A stretch of DNA of 18,540 bases from JAHEDH01 sp965364515 (GCA_965364515.1 CBDTXZ010000049.1:1-18540); one strand, 5' to 3'. Positions 1 to 7,890 are shown, counted from the stretch's first letter. Notes: generated by a model not told the origin, from the sequence alone. Numbers and translations are program-made.

Positions 1-77
1 TCGTGACCAACGGCCACACCAACCGATGCGATGGCCTCTGCAATGGGGTGGGCCTGGTTCGTATGATCGTCTGACAT
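1..77 (-). CDS. possible N-terminal fragment of a divergent gene (runs off left edge)
   Basis: Reading the minus strand from an ATG at 77-75 gives an open frame of 25 codons to the window edge, beginning MSDDHTNQAHPIAEAIA. The composition is protein-like, and the gene would be divergent from the ABC operon. Against it: no Shine-Dalgarno and no TAnnnT box lies just upstream, GC at third positions is only moderate (about half), and the plus-strand -10 candidate of the ABC operon falls inside it. The opposite-strand alternative, a frame ending in TGA at 72-74, is less protein-like. No family can be named from so short a piece. Confidence 0.28.
   Translation of the reverse strand, partial: MSDDHTNQAHPIAEAIASVGVAVGH
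38..67 (+). promoter_or_regulatory. candidate promoter of the PLDc_N-ABC operon
   Basis: TATGAT at 62-67 matches the sigma-70 -10 consensus at five of six positions. A weak -35 (CTGCAA, 38-43) lies 18 bp upstream. Transcription would start near 74, leaving a leader of about 22 nt that carries the Shine-Dalgarno GGGAG (86-90) of the first gene. Confidence 0.4.
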
Positions 78-96
78 CACGAGACGGGAGCTCGAC

Positions 97-294
97 ATGG
101 ACATCCCGTGGGCCGCTCTGGCTCCGGTCATCGCGCTCGCCCTGGCATTCGTCGTCTATTGCTGGGTCGACATCTCACGGAATGACGTGCTCTATCTGCC
201 CAAATGGGCGTGGGCCCTCATCTGCCTGCTGTCCGTTCCGATGGGAGGGATCGTCTACCTTCTCGTGGGTCGCGATCAGGGAGGATCGGCATGA
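97..294 (+). CDS. small PLDc_N-domain membrane protein (YxlE-like)
   Basis: This 65-residue protein is almost entirely two membrane helices, about residues 5-26 and 37-58, joined by a short loop containing DISRNDVLYLPKW. The second helix ends in GGIVYLLVGR, the usual signature of the phospholipase D/cardiolipin synthase N-terminal domain (PLDc_N). It has no HKD catalytic motif, so it is the stand-alone membrane domain and not a phospholipase. The ATG at 97 follows GGGAG with 6 nt spacing. Its stop overlaps the start of the ABC ATPase (ATGA at 291-294), so the two are translationally coupled. In Bacillus subtilis a PLDc_N protein, YxlE, precedes the ABC pair YxlF-YxlG in the sigY operon; the same order here suggests a partner or regulator of the transporter. 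That role is inference. Confidence 0.85.
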   Translation: MDIPWAALAPVIALALAFVVYCWVDISRNDVLYLPKWAWALICLLSVPMGGIVYLLVGRDQGGSA

Positions 295-1163
295 TCCAGA
301 CGACCGGCCTCACCAAGCGTTACGGCAGCACCGAAGCACTGAAAGGCGTCGACCTGAAGGTGGAACCGGGCAGCACCTACGGTCTCGTCGGGCCGAACGG
401 AGCAGGCAAGACGACGCTGCTCGGAATCCTGGCGGGACTGCGCCGCCCGACCGCCGGCTCCATGACGATCGATGCCGATCGAAGCCGAATCGCCGTACTG
501 CCGGACACTCCACGGTTCGACCCGTGGCTGACCGGCCGCGAGGTGGCAGAGCTCGCGCAACGGCTCACGGACGGCACGAACGATCGCGTCGAACACGTCA
601 TGGCCGATGCGGGTCTCGCCGATGCAATGGATCGCGCGGTCGGCGGCTACTCGCGAGGAATGCTCCAACGGCTCGGGGTGGCGTGCACGATCGTCGGAGA
701 GCCCAGCCTGGTGCTCCTGGACGAGCCCGCCTCTGCCCTCGACCCGCTCGGGAGGCGAGAAGTGCTCGACCTCATCGGGCGACTCAAGGGCTCTGCGACC
801 ATCCTGTTCTCGAGCCACATCCTCGGCGACGTCCAGGAGGTGTGCGACACGGTCGGAATCCTCGATCACGGCGACCTGGTGTTCCAGGGATCCGTCGAAA
901 CCCTCCTTGTCGGTCGAGCAGTGCCGCGATACCGGGTACGGGTCAGGCCACCATCCGATGGGGTTGCCCGGGCGCTGGAAGCGCACGACTGGGTTCTCTC
1001 CATCGACCGCAACGGTGCGGACGAGCTGCGAGTCACGGTCTCTTCGCTGGACGATGCAGAATCGAAGCTGGTCGGGGCTCTCGCTGCGTCCGGCGCCCGC
1101 GTCATCTCGATCGGGCCCGAAGCAGTGACACTGGAGCAGGCGTTTCTGGAGGTCACGCGATGA
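291..1163 (+). CDS. ABC transporter ATP-binding protein (ABC-2 type)
   Basis: A 290-residue ATPase that should power the permease encoded directly downstream. Visible motifs are Walker A GPNGAGKT (34-41), a signature loop of the YSRGMLQRL type (120-128) as usual in ABC-2 exporters, Walker B LVLLDEP (140-146), a D-loop SALDP and an H-loop histidine in FSSH (about 176). The usual Q-loop glutamine region reads VLPDTP, with Asp in place of Gln, as seen in some ABC-2 ATPases. A C-terminal extension of roughly 90 residues follows the nucleotide-binding domain. The start at 291 is favoured over an in-frame upstream one because AGGGAGG (278-284) lies 6 nt before it and the protein begins exactly at the conserved IQTTGLTKRYG. 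It overlaps both neighbours by 4 bp (ATGA). The substrate cannot be deduced. Confidence 0.93.
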   Translation: MIQTTGLTKRYGSTEALKGVDLKVEPGSTYGLVGPNGAGKTTLLGILAGLRRPTAGSMTIDADRSRIAVLPDTPRFDPWLTGREVAELAQRLTDGTNDRVEHVMADAGLADAMDRAVGGYSRGMLQRLGVACTIVGEPSLVLLDEPASALDPLGRREVLDLIGRLKGSATILFSSHILGDVQEVCDTVGILDHGDLVFQGSVETLLVGRAVPRYRVRVRPPSDGVARALEAHDWVLSIDRNGADELRVTVSSLDDAESKLVGALAASGARVISIGPEAVTLEQAFLEVTR

Positions 1164-1918
1164 GCCTCTGGCGACTGGAGTGGATGCGCCTGACGCGCAC
1201 CAAACGGTGGATCGCACTCGTGGGTGTGTATCTGTTCTTTGGGCTCCTCGGCCCGCTGACAGCGAGATACCTGGGCGAGATCCTCGACCTGGCCGGCGGC
1301 GATCTCGAGGGCGCAACGATCGAGCTCCCTCCCCCGGTCCCCGCCGACGGCATGGCCCAGTATGTGGGCAACGCCCTTCAGATCGGGACGCTGGTCGCAG
1401 TCGTGGTGGCCGCCGGAGCGCTGGCGTTCGATGCCATCCCGGAGATGGGCATCTTCCTCCGCACCCGCGTGTCGGACGTGAGATCGCTGCTCACCCCCCG
1501 GTTCGTCGTCACCGTCGGTGCGGTGGTCGGATCGTTCGTCCTGGGTGGCCTCGCCGCCTGGTACGAGACCTGGGCGCTGATCGGTGGTCTCGACGCCGGC
1601 GACGTGCTGGCCGGTCTACTGCTCGGTTCACTGTTCCTCGTGTTCGTGGTTGCGCTCGTCGCCGCCGTTGCGGGCCGGGCTACGTCGGTGCTCGGAACGG
1701 TGATGATCTCGATCCTCGTGCTGCTCGTGATGCCGATCTTCGGGGTCGCGGATGCGATCGGTCGCTGGCTCCCGTCACACCTGGGCGGGGCGCTGGCCGC
1801 GATTCCGGCCGGGACCGAGTCGTTCGGTGACTATCTGCCTGCAACCGCCGTGACGCTCGTCTCGACGGTGGCGCTGTTGTTCCTCGCAGTCCGCTTCGCC
1901 GCCTCTCGCGAACTCTGA
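1160..1918 (+). CDS. ABC-2 type transporter permease
   Basis: A 252-residue polytopic membrane protein. After a short basic cytoplasmic start (MSLWRLEWMRLTRTKRW) it shows about six hydrophobic segments: roughly residues 18-35, 75-95, 112-132, 148-172, 176-198 and 228-246. This is the layout of ABC-2 permeases, and the gene is coupled by ATGA (1160-1163) to the ATPase. A strong Shine-Dalgarno GGAGG (1148-1152) lies 7 nt upstream and fixes the start, although the reading frame is open far further upstream. The long hydrophilic loop after the first helix is rich in Pro and acidic residues. With the PLDc_N protein and ATPase it forms a complete exporter-like unit of unknown substrate. The gene converges on the beta-glucosidase, with a hairpin between the two stops. 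Confidence 0.88.
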   Translation: MSLWRLEWMRLTRTKRWIALVGVYLFFGLLGPLTARYLGEILDLAGGDLEGATIELPPPVPADGMAQYVGNALQIGTLVAVVVAAGALAFDAIPEMGIFLRTRVSDVRSLLTPRFVVTVGAVVGSFVLGGLAAWYETWALIGGLDAGDVLAGLLLGSLFLVFVVALVAAVAGRATSVLGTVMISILVLLVMPIFGVADAIGRWLPSHLGGALAAIPAGTESFGDYLPATAVTLVSTVALLFLAVRFAASREL

Positions 1919-1925
1919 GTGGGCC

Positions 1926-1948
1926 GCCCGTCTCTCCCCGGGACGGGC
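1926..1948. terminator. hairpin between convergent ABC permease and glucosidase genes
   Basis: A perfect 7-bp stem, GCCCGTC (1926-1932) with GACGGGC (1942-1948), encloses a 9-nt loop. It lies between the permease stop (1916-1918) and the glucosidase stop (1954-1956), so it could end transcription from both sides. There is no clear T-tract, which is common in high-GC actinobacteria. Confidence 0.5.
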
Positions 1949-1953
1949 CAGTC

Positions 1954-3318
1954 TCAACGCCGGCTGGTGGCGATGTGGTCGCGATACCAGGCGTAGCTGG
2001 CCTTGGGCAGGCGGGTCTGGGTCTCGTAGTCGATCCACACGATGCCGAATCGTTTCGAGTAGCCGAACCCCCACTCGAAGTTGTCCATCAGGGACCACAC
2101 GAAGTAGCCCTTCACCGGGACGCCGCGATCGATCGCTGAGGAAACCGCCGTGAAATGCCGATCTAGGAAGGAGATCCGGTCCTGGTCGTCGACGTGGCCC
2201 AGCTCGTCCGGCTCGTCCGGGTAGGCGGCGCCGCTCTCGGTGACGTAGATGCGCTCGTAGCCGTAATCGTGAAGGCGCTCGAGGAGCGGGACGATGCCCT
2301 CCGGCGCAACCATCCAGCCCATCTCGGTGTATTCGGTCGGCGCATCCACGATCCCGGTCCTGTCGCTCTCGGCGACGTCGTCTGATCGAACGATCCGGAT
2401 CGAGTAGTAGTTGAGCCCGATCTGATCGATCGGGGCGGCGATGACGTCGAGATCGCCGGGGTGAACCACGGCCATGTCCCACCCGTAGTCGTCGACTGCA
2501 GCCTGCGGATACCCCCGGCCCGAGACCGGATCGAGGAACCAACGGCCGAACTTCTGGTCCTCGAGGTCGGCGGCGGCGTGATCGGCGGGATGGGCGGATG
2601 CCGGTCGCATGTGATCCATGTTGAGGACGATGCCGGCATTGCATCCGGCGGCCTGGATGCGCGGGACAGCGAGGCCATGGGCCAGCAGCAAATGGTGAGC
2701 TGCATTCAACCCGTTCTCCACCCCTGTGAGGCCGGGAGCGTGGAAGCCCGCCATGTAGCCGAGGAGTGAAGAGCACCACGGCTCGTTCAGCGTCATCCAG
2801 TTCTCGACCCGGTCACCGAGCGCGTCGACCACGACTTCGGCGTAGTCGGCGAAGGCGTGGGCCGTCTCCCGACTCAGCCAACCCCCGGTGTCCTCGAGCG
2901 CCTGAGGCAGGTCCCAGTGATACAACGTGGGATACGGTGCGATTCCCGCCGCCAGCAGCTCGTCGACCAGTCGGTCGTAGAAGTCGAGACCCGACTGATT
3001 CACGTCCCCGACTCCTTCGGGAACGATCCTCGGCCAGGCGATGGAGAACCGGTAGGCGTCGATGCCCAGCCGCTTCATCAGTTCGACGTCCTCAGGCCAG
3101 CGGTGGTAGTGGTCGCACGCAACATCACCGTTCTCTGCGGTCAGGATCTTGCCCGGCGTGTGGGAGAAGCGATCCCAGATCGACTCGCCCCGACCATCTT
3201 CGTCGACCGCCCCCTCGATCTGATACGAGGCGGTTGCGACGCCCCAGACGAAGTCCTCGGGAAACGAGCCGGCGGGGCGATGGGTCGATGACACCCCAGC
3301 ATCGTATCGCTCGAGCAT
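1954..3318 (-). CDS. GH1 beta-glucosidase
   Basis: A 454-residue family 1 glycoside hydrolase of normal length and without a signal peptide, so probably a cytoplasmic beta-glucosidase acting on short beta-linked sugars such as cellobiose. Visible hallmarks are FVWGVATASYQIEGA (23-37), YHWDLPQ (133-139), the acid/base Glu179 in TLNEPW, NYY (303-305), the nucleophile Glu361 in YVTESGAA, and the glycone-binding stretch WSLMDNFEWGFGYSKRFG (408-425). The nucleophile motif is odd: the family signature normally reads TENG, whereas Ser replaces Asn362 here. The ATG at 3318 is preceded by GGGGAGAGG at a good distance, which favours it over the in-frame GTG eight codons further in. No transporter or LacI-type regulator adjoins it. 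The cyclase/STAND gene lies upstream on the same strand, 152 bp away. Confidence 0.95.
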   Translation of the reverse strand: MLERYDAGVSSTHRPAGSFPEDFVWGVATASYQIEGAVDEDGRGESIWDRFSHTPGKILTAENGDVACDHYHRWPEDVELMKRLGIDAYRFSIAWPRIVPEGVGDVNQSGLDFYDRLVDELLAAGIAPYPTLYHWDLPQALEDTGGWLSRETAHAFADYAEVVVDALGDRVENWMTLNEPWCSSLLGYMAGFHAPGLTGVENGLNAAHHLLLAHGLAVPRIQAAGCNAGIVLNMDHMRPASAHPADHAAADLEDQKFGRWFLDPVSGRGYPQAAVDDYGWDMAVVHPGDLDVIAAPIDQIGLNYYSIRIVRSDDVAESDRTGIVDAPTEYTEMGWMVAPEGIVPLLERLHDYGYERIYVTESGAAYPDEPDELGHVDDQDRISFLDRHFTAVSSAIDRGVPVKGYFVWSLMDNFEWGFGYSKRFGIVWIDYETQTRLPKASYAWYRDHIATSRR

Positions 3319-3385
3319 GGTGGAACCTCTCCCCCACGTCCTTGTCGCCCGTCACCCGACGACCCATATCCGCTGTTCGAAAGGC

Positions 3386-3408
3386 GTGACCGGCGCAGCC
3401 ACGGTCAC
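3386..3408. repeat. 7-bp inverted repeat upstream of the glucosidase
   Basis: GTGACCG (3386-3392) and CGGTCAC (3402-3408) form a perfect dyad with a 9-nt spacer in the 152-bp gap between the cyclase stop and the glucosidase start. It could be a terminator hairpin of the cyclase gene or an operator for the glucosidase; no T-tract is present. I see nothing else convincing in this gap. Confidence 0.35.
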
Positions 3409-3470
3409 CTCGACCGATCCCCCGGGACGCCGACTTGCCCCTGCGGTGGAGTCACAGAGCCTGCATGAAG

Positions 3471-6284
3471 TCAACGGGTCGGCATAGCCCCTGTGGCGAA
3501 ACGACGGGCTTCGGCGGAGAGCTCACCCAGACTCAGCGTCGCCGCCGATGCCCCGACGGAGTCGAGGTCGGACACGCTGTCCCGCTCCCGGATGGCAGCC
3601 AAGCCGGTTTCGGCGAATCTCCGGTACGGGTTGCGGTCGGCTGCGATGGAACCGAGCAGAAGACGTGCCGCCTCGGCGTCGCGGCCGTCGGCCGACAGGG
3701 CGAGGCCGATGCCGATGATCCCGTAGTGGATGGCGTCTGGGATGTCGGTCTCCTCGGCGATCTCGATGGTCCTGAGGAAACGAGCCTTCGCCTCGGTGGT
3801 ACGCCCGAGCTCCACCTCGGCGAGCCCGGCACGGCTGTGGGAGATGGCCATCCCCCACCGGAGGTTCATCGACTCGAAGTGCTCGAGACCGTCGAGCGCG
3901 TAGCGAAGCGCGAGCTGGTGGTTGCCGAGGAGGTAGTGGGTCCAGCTCAGACGACTGAGCGTGTACCCCTGGCCTCCTGCGTCGCCGGCCTTGACGAACA
4001 CCTCCCGTCCTTCGTGATGGTGGTCGGCCGCAGTGGCATGGTCCCCCATCTCGTCGGCGACGACGCCGAGCTTGCTGAGGAGAAAGGCCCGAGCGATGCC
4101 GTTCCGAATCTCGGTGGCCCTGGCCAGATACTCGGACAGGACCGAGCGGGCTTCATCGAGTCGCTCGAGCAGGTAGAGGGCCCAGCCCTTGAATGCGCCG
4201 AGCTGGAGGTCCAGCATCGGGTCGCGATCGACAGAGATGCTTTCTGCCCGGTCGAGCCACTCGAGTGCTTCGACGTAGGCCGAGCGCTCCACTTCGAGCA
4301 TCCCGCGTGCCAGGCATGCCACCAGGAGGACGTCACCTCCGATCGGCTCGGCCAGCTCGATGAGCCGCTCCAGGTCGCCGATGATCGCGTCCGGGTGTTC
4401 GAACTGGGTGCGTTCGATCAGACGGAGGCCCCGGAGGAGGAGGTGCGAGGGCCGTTGCCATGTGCCTTCGGCGCCGTTGTGGTCGATGAGCACATCGATC
4501 AGATGGCCCGAGTCCACGACCCAGTCGGCCCAGCTGTGCAGCATGAAGAGCCGATACGTTGCGAACAGAATCGGGACGAGCTCGTCGTCTTCGAGATGGG
4601 TGACGGCCCAGGCGAGGCCGGCGCGGAGGTGATCGAGCTCGGCGACGAACACATCGCGGACTGCGATCTGGTCTGCACCGACGAGGTCGTCCGCACGGTT
4701 GAGCAGCTCAGACAGATAGCGACGGGCGTACCGCTCCTCGGCAGCGGCGCGGCCCTCACCGAGCTTCTCGAGGGCGAACTCCCGCAGAAGAGGGTGAAGC
4801 CCGTACGTCTCGTCGATCGCGTTGCGTCGGAGGAGGGAAGCGTTCACGAGTTGGGCGAGCACGGGTAGGCCCACACCCGCCACACTGGCGGCGTCCTCCC
4901 TGGAAAACGGCGCAACGAAGATCGCGAGACTGGCCAGGCCGGCTCCGATCTGGGGGTCGAGACGACGCCAGGTCTGCTCGAAGACGGCCCGTACGGAGCG
5001 ATGCCGGTCGGGGGTGTCCTGCTGGGTCGAAGTCAGGAAGTCGAGATCTCTGCGGATCTCCACGGCGATCTCCTCGACCGGAAGCATGGCTGCCCACGCA
5101 GCTGCCAGCTCGAGAGCGAGGGGCATCCCTCCGAGAAGGTCGACGAGCCGGCGTACGCCGGGAGTGGACCCGTCGACACTTGCACCCGCCGAGCGGCACC
5201 GGTCGGAGAACAGCGCGATTGCATCGGAGTCTGCGTCGAGGCCACCGAGGGGGTAGACGCGCTCGGCGGTGATCTGGAGGCGCTCCCGGGACGTGGCGAT
5301 CACGGTCACGGATGGCACCTCGGCAAGCAGATCTGAGATCCAGGAGCCGGCCCCGGGGAGGTGCTCGAGATTGTCCAGCACGAGCACGAGTTCGTGGGCG
5401 CGGAGGAAGTCGAAGAGCTGGGTGCGCTCGCTGAACGTGCCCGAGATGTGCAGATCGACCCCGAAGCCGATGCTTCCGGCAACGGCCGTGGTCATCGTGC
5501 CGTCGTCGGTGAGCGACTCGAGTGAGAGGAAGTGACCGACGGCGGCTGACGAGTCGGTGAGCCTGCGGGCCGTCTCAACTGCGAGTCGGGTTTTCCCCAT
5601 GCCACCGTTGCCGACGATCGACAGGAGACGCGTGGTCGGTTCCGAGGCGATGGCGACGAGCTCGTCGAGTTCTCCGGCTCGGCCGACGAATGGCGTGGTG
5701 AACGAAGGGAGATGCCCCTTGATCCCCCGTTCGGTCCGAAGCGGTGGGAACGAAGCGTGAAGACCCTCGACGGCGATCTGGTGGATGTGCTCGGGAGCCG
5801 ATATACCTCGCAGGCGGTGGGTACCGAGGTCGACCAGGGTGGCACCTTCGGGGAGCGCGTCTCCGATCAGTCTCGCCGTGGAGTTGGACGCCAGGATCTG
5901 GCCTCCATGGCCAGCCGACTCGATACGTGCGACCCGGTTCACCTCCGGGGAGAGGTAGTCCTCACCAGTCGGTTCCACGTCGGCCGTGTGGAGCGCCATC
6001 CGAACCTGGAGTGGACCGGTGATCTCGGGCCAGTCGCCGTCTGCGAGCTGTTGCTGGGCCTCGACGGCGGCGCGCACGGCGGCGAGGGCGGACCCGAACG
6101 CAATGAACAGTCCGTCACCGGTGTGTTTGACGACGGTCCCGCCGCTCGTCTTCGTAGCGGTGGTGAGGATCTCGTCGTGGAGAGCCAACGCTGTCCGCAT
6201 GTCGTCGGGGAAGGAATCCCAGAGCCTGGTGCTGCCTACGACATCGGTGAAGAGAAACGTGACGGTTCCAGCGGGAAGCGACAT
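3471..6284 (-). CDS. adenylate cyclase / STAND ATPase / TPR signalling protein
   Basis: This 937-residue protein has three parts. Residues 1-170 are a class III nucleotide cyclase domain: TVTFLFTDVVGSTRLW with metal-binding Asp14, VKHTGDG with Lys53 and metal-binding Asp57, and EDYLSPEVNRVARIE with Asp109, Asn116 and Arg120. Lys53/Asp109 are the residues expected for ATP selection, so the cyclase may be active. Residues about 195-480 are a STAND/AAA-type ATPase with Walker A GNGGMGKT (225-232), Walker B LVLVLDNLEH (Asp304) and a GMPLALELAAAW motif. The remainder is alpha-helical and TPR-like. No LuxR or other DNA-binding domain is present at the C-terminus, unlike Mycobacterium tuberculosis Rv0386. 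The start chosen (6284) follows AGGA at suitable spacing and places the protein at SLPAGTVTFLFTD; an in-frame ATG at 6350 would add 22 residues but has no visible ribosome binding site. Output of the TPR part is unknown. Confidence 0.92.
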   Translation of the reverse strand: MSLPAGTVTFLFTDVVGSTRLWDSFPDDMRTALALHDEILTTATKTSGGTVVKHTGDGLFIAFGSALAAVRAAVEAQQQLADGDWPEITGPLQVRMALHTADVEPTGEDYLSPEVNRVARIESAGHGGQILASNSTARLIGDALPEGATLVDLGTHRLRGISAPEHIHQIAVEGLHASFPPLRTERGIKGHLPSFTTPFVGRAGELDELVAIASEPTTRLLSIVGNGGMGKTRLAVETARRLTDSSAAVGHFLSLESLTDDGTMTTAVAGSIGFGVDLHISGTFSERTQLFDFLRAHELVLVLDNLEHLPGAGSWISDLLAEVPSVTVIATSRERLQITAERVYPLGGLDADSDAIALFSDRCRSAGASVDGSTPGVRRLVDLLGGMPLALELAAAWAAMLPVEEIAVEIRRDLDFLTSTQQDTPDRHRSVRAVFEQTWRRLDPQIGAGLASLAIFVAPFSREDAASVAGVGLPVLAQLVNASLLRRNAIDETYGLHPLLREFALEKLGEGRAAAEERYARRYLSELLNRADDLVGADQIAVRDVFVAELDHLRAGLAWAVTHLEDDELVPILFATYRLFMLHSWADWVVDSGHLIDVLIDHNGAEGTWQRPSHLLLRGLRLIERTQFEHPDAIIGDLERLIELAEPIGGDVLLVACLARGMLEVERSAYVEALEWLDRAESISVDRDPMLDLQLGAFKGWALYLLERLDEARSVLSEYLARATEIRNGIARAFLLSKLGVVADEMGDHATAADHHHEGREVFVKAGDAGGQGYTLSRLSWTHYLLGNHQLALRYALDGLEHFESMNLRWGMAISHSRAGLAEVELGRTTEAKARFLRTIEIAEETDIPDAIHYGIIGIGLALSADGRDAEAARLLLGSIAADRNPYRRFAETGLAAIRERDSVSDLDSVGASAATLSLGELSAEARRFATGAMPTR

Positions 6285-6442
6285 GGCCATCCTGGACGGG
6301 CTCGCAACGATAGCCAACACCTCGTCGAGGGCGGGCTCGCGACCGGTCATGTTGAGAGATGGCCCCAGACGACGGTTCTGCCTGCTTCCGAAACATCGAA
6401 CGATCCGCGCTACGCAAACGTGAACCTTGGACCGTTGACGCG

Positions 6443-6457
6443 CTTCAGTCCCTGAAG
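6443..6457. terminator. small hairpin over the YajQ stop codon
   Basis: CTTCAG (6443-6448) and CTGAAG (6452-6457) form a 6-bp stem with a 3-nt loop that includes the YajQ stop. No T-tract follows, so termination activity is uncertain. The remaining gap to the cyclase start holds no other clear signal. Confidence 0.22.
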
Positions 6458-6930
6458 TTGGTGAACTGGACCGGGTAGTCGAGCTTCATCTGCTTGACGG
6501 CACTGATCACTTCCTGGAGGTCGTCGCGCTTCTTGCCGGAGACGCGCAGTTGATCTCCTTGGATCTGCACCTGGACCTTCATCTTCAGATCGCGGATCTC
6601 TTTCGAGAGGCGCTTGGCAGCCTCGGACTCGATTCCCTGATTGAGCGTGAACACCGCCTTCGACCGAGCTCCCCCAACCGGTTTGATCTCCCCGCCGGAT
6701 ACGGCCTTGACGTCGACGTTGCGCCTGACGAGTCGGGTCTTCAGGACCTCGATCGCCGCTTCCACCCGGCCCGGTGAGTCGGATTCGATCGAGATCTCGT
6801 TGTCGGTGAACACGACCTCGGTGTCGGTCCCTCTGAAGTCGTAGCGATTCCCGACCTCGCGCAACGTCTGATCGACGGCGTTGGTCACTTCCTGTCGGTC
6901 CACTTCCGACACGATGTCGAATGTCGGCAT
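6445..6930 (-). CDS. yajQ: YajQ-family nucleotide/c-di-GMP-binding protein
   Basis: A 161-residue cytoplasmic protein of the usual family length. It starts with the family hallmark PTFDIVSEVD, continues with NRYDFRGTDTEV and ends with QVTNFRD-like YPVQFTNFRD. YajQ proteins fold as two ferredoxin-like halves and bind nucleotides; the Xanthomonas homologue binds cyclic di-GMP and the Pseudomonas phage phi6 host homologue affects viral transcription. The role in actinobacteria is not established. The frame is open 269 codons upstream, but the ATG at 6930 follows the strong Shine-Dalgarno AGGAGG and begins at the conserved N-terminus, so the true gene is only this part. It is divergent from the SDR gene. 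A CATACT hexamer at 6969-6974 (minus strand) is a possible -10. Confidence 0.95.
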   Translation of the reverse strand: MPTFDIVSEVDRQEVTNAVDQTLREVGNRYDFRGTDTEVVFTDNEISIESDSPGRVEAAIEVLKTRLVRRNVDVKAVSGGEIKPVGGARSKAVFTLNQGIESEAAKRLSKEIRDLKMKVQVQIQGDQLRVSGKKRDDLQEVISAVKQMKLDYPVQFTNFRD

Positions 6931-7056
6931 TCGATCCTCCTCGAGACTCTGGGTGCAGCGAGCGACCCAGTATGGCGTCTCCGGAACCGCCGTCCCACCG
7001 ACCAGCAACACAGGCTCACAACTAGCGTCGGACTCTCGACTCGAGGCGGCATCTGG

Positions 7057-7842
7057 ATGAATGTCAAGGATCAGCTCGTCTTCCTCACGGGAGGCGGCAG
7101 CGGGATCGGCGAAGCCCTGAGCCGTAGATTCGCCGCAGAGGGCGCCCGAACGCTGGTCGTCACGGACCTCGACGGTGAGCAGGCGACTCGGGTTGCCGCT
7201 GAAGTCGGCGGGATCGGAATGCAACTCGACGTGAGCGAAGAGGCGGCTGTCACCTCGAGCATCGAGACGGTCGAATCGGAGCACGGCCCCATCGGACTGC
7301 TCGTCAACAACGCCGGAATCGCAACCGGAGGGTCCGTCGACGTCCCCACCGCGCTCTGGCAGAGGACGTGGGACGTCAACGTGATGGCGCACGTGTATGC
7401 GATCCGGGCGGCCCTGCCCGGGATGCTGGCGGCCGGCTCGGGCTACATCCTCTCGACCGTCTCGGCCGCCGGGCTTCTCACCAACATCGGGGCTGCACCG
7501 TACGCAGTCACCAAGCATGCGGCCTTGGCGCTGGCCGAGTGGGTGTCGGTCAGCTACGGCAGGCGGGGCATCGGGGTCTCGGCGCTGTGCCCGCAGTTCG
7601 TCGAGACCCCGATGCTCGACGTGTTCGGAGACGCCGCCAGCCAGGAGTGGGTGCGCAGCATCGCCATCTCCCCCGATGACGTGGCGGATGCGGTCATCGA
7701 TGGGCTGGCAGCCGAACGATTCCTGATCCTTCCTCACCCGGAAGTCGAGACCTTCTTCCAGAACAAAGCCAACGACTACGACCGCTGGCTCGGTGGGATG
7801 CGCAAACTCAACGAACAGCTGAACAACCCTCAGTTCGATTGA
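7057..7842 (+). CDS. SDR-family NAD(P)-dependent oxidoreductase
   Basis: A classical short-chain dehydrogenase of 261 residues. Visible features are the Rossmann motif TGGGSGIG (11-18), Asp37 at the end of the second strand (VVTDLD), which favours NAD(H) over NADP(H), NNAG (84-87), and the catalytic set Asn108, Ser136, Tyr149 and Lys153 (YAVTK). The sequence after the active site, LCPQFVETPML, is typical of the family. The substrate cannot be named; many actinobacterial SDRs of this type act on acyl or steroid-like alcohols, but nothing here decides it. GAGG at 7043-7046 is a somewhat distant ribosome binding site, and TAGCGT at 7023-7028 is a possible -10 element. The gene is divergent from yajQ and precedes the LPxTG protein gene by 54 bp, which has its own promoter candidate. 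Confidence 0.93.
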   Translation: MNVKDQLVFLTGGGSGIGEALSRRFAAEGARTLVVTDLDGEQATRVAAEVGGIGMQLDVSEEAAVTSSIETVESEHGPIGLLVNNAGIATGGSVDVPTALWQRTWDVNVMAHVYAIRAALPGMLAAGSGYILSTVSAAGLLTNIGAAPYAVTKHAALALAEWVSVSYGRRGIGVSALCPQFVETPMLDVFGDAASQEWVRSIAISPDDVADAVIDGLAAERFLILPHPEVETFFQNKANDYDRWLGGMRKLNEQLNNPQFD

Positions 7843-7861
7843 ATTCGGGACCGGCGACCTA

Positions 7862-7890
7862 CCGACAGTGACCGGGTTTTCTCGTACGGT
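7862..7890 (+). promoter_or_regulatory. candidate promoter for a leaderless LPxTG gene
   Basis: CCGACA (7862-7867) and TACGGT (7885-7890) are separated by exactly 17 bp and resemble -35 and -10 elements. The GTG start at 7897 is 6 nt past the -10, where transcription would begin, and no Shine-Dalgarno is present, so the mRNA would be leaderless. Confidence 0.5.

Noticed and set aside
26..1159. Long in-frame upstream extension of the permease, making a 630-residue protein
   Set aside because: It lies over the ATPase in another frame, is Arg/Ser-rich with no domain, and the permease has its own strong Shine-Dalgarno at 1148-1152.
3435..4868. 477-codon open frame on the plus strand
   Set aside because: It is antisense to the cyclase/STAND/TPR gene; the frame is open because of high GC, and no family motif is seen.
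6931..7737. Upstream extension of the YajQ frame, and overlap with the SDR gene
   Set aside because: The extension is antisense to the SDR gene; the conserved YajQ N-terminus and AGGAGG fix the start at 6930.
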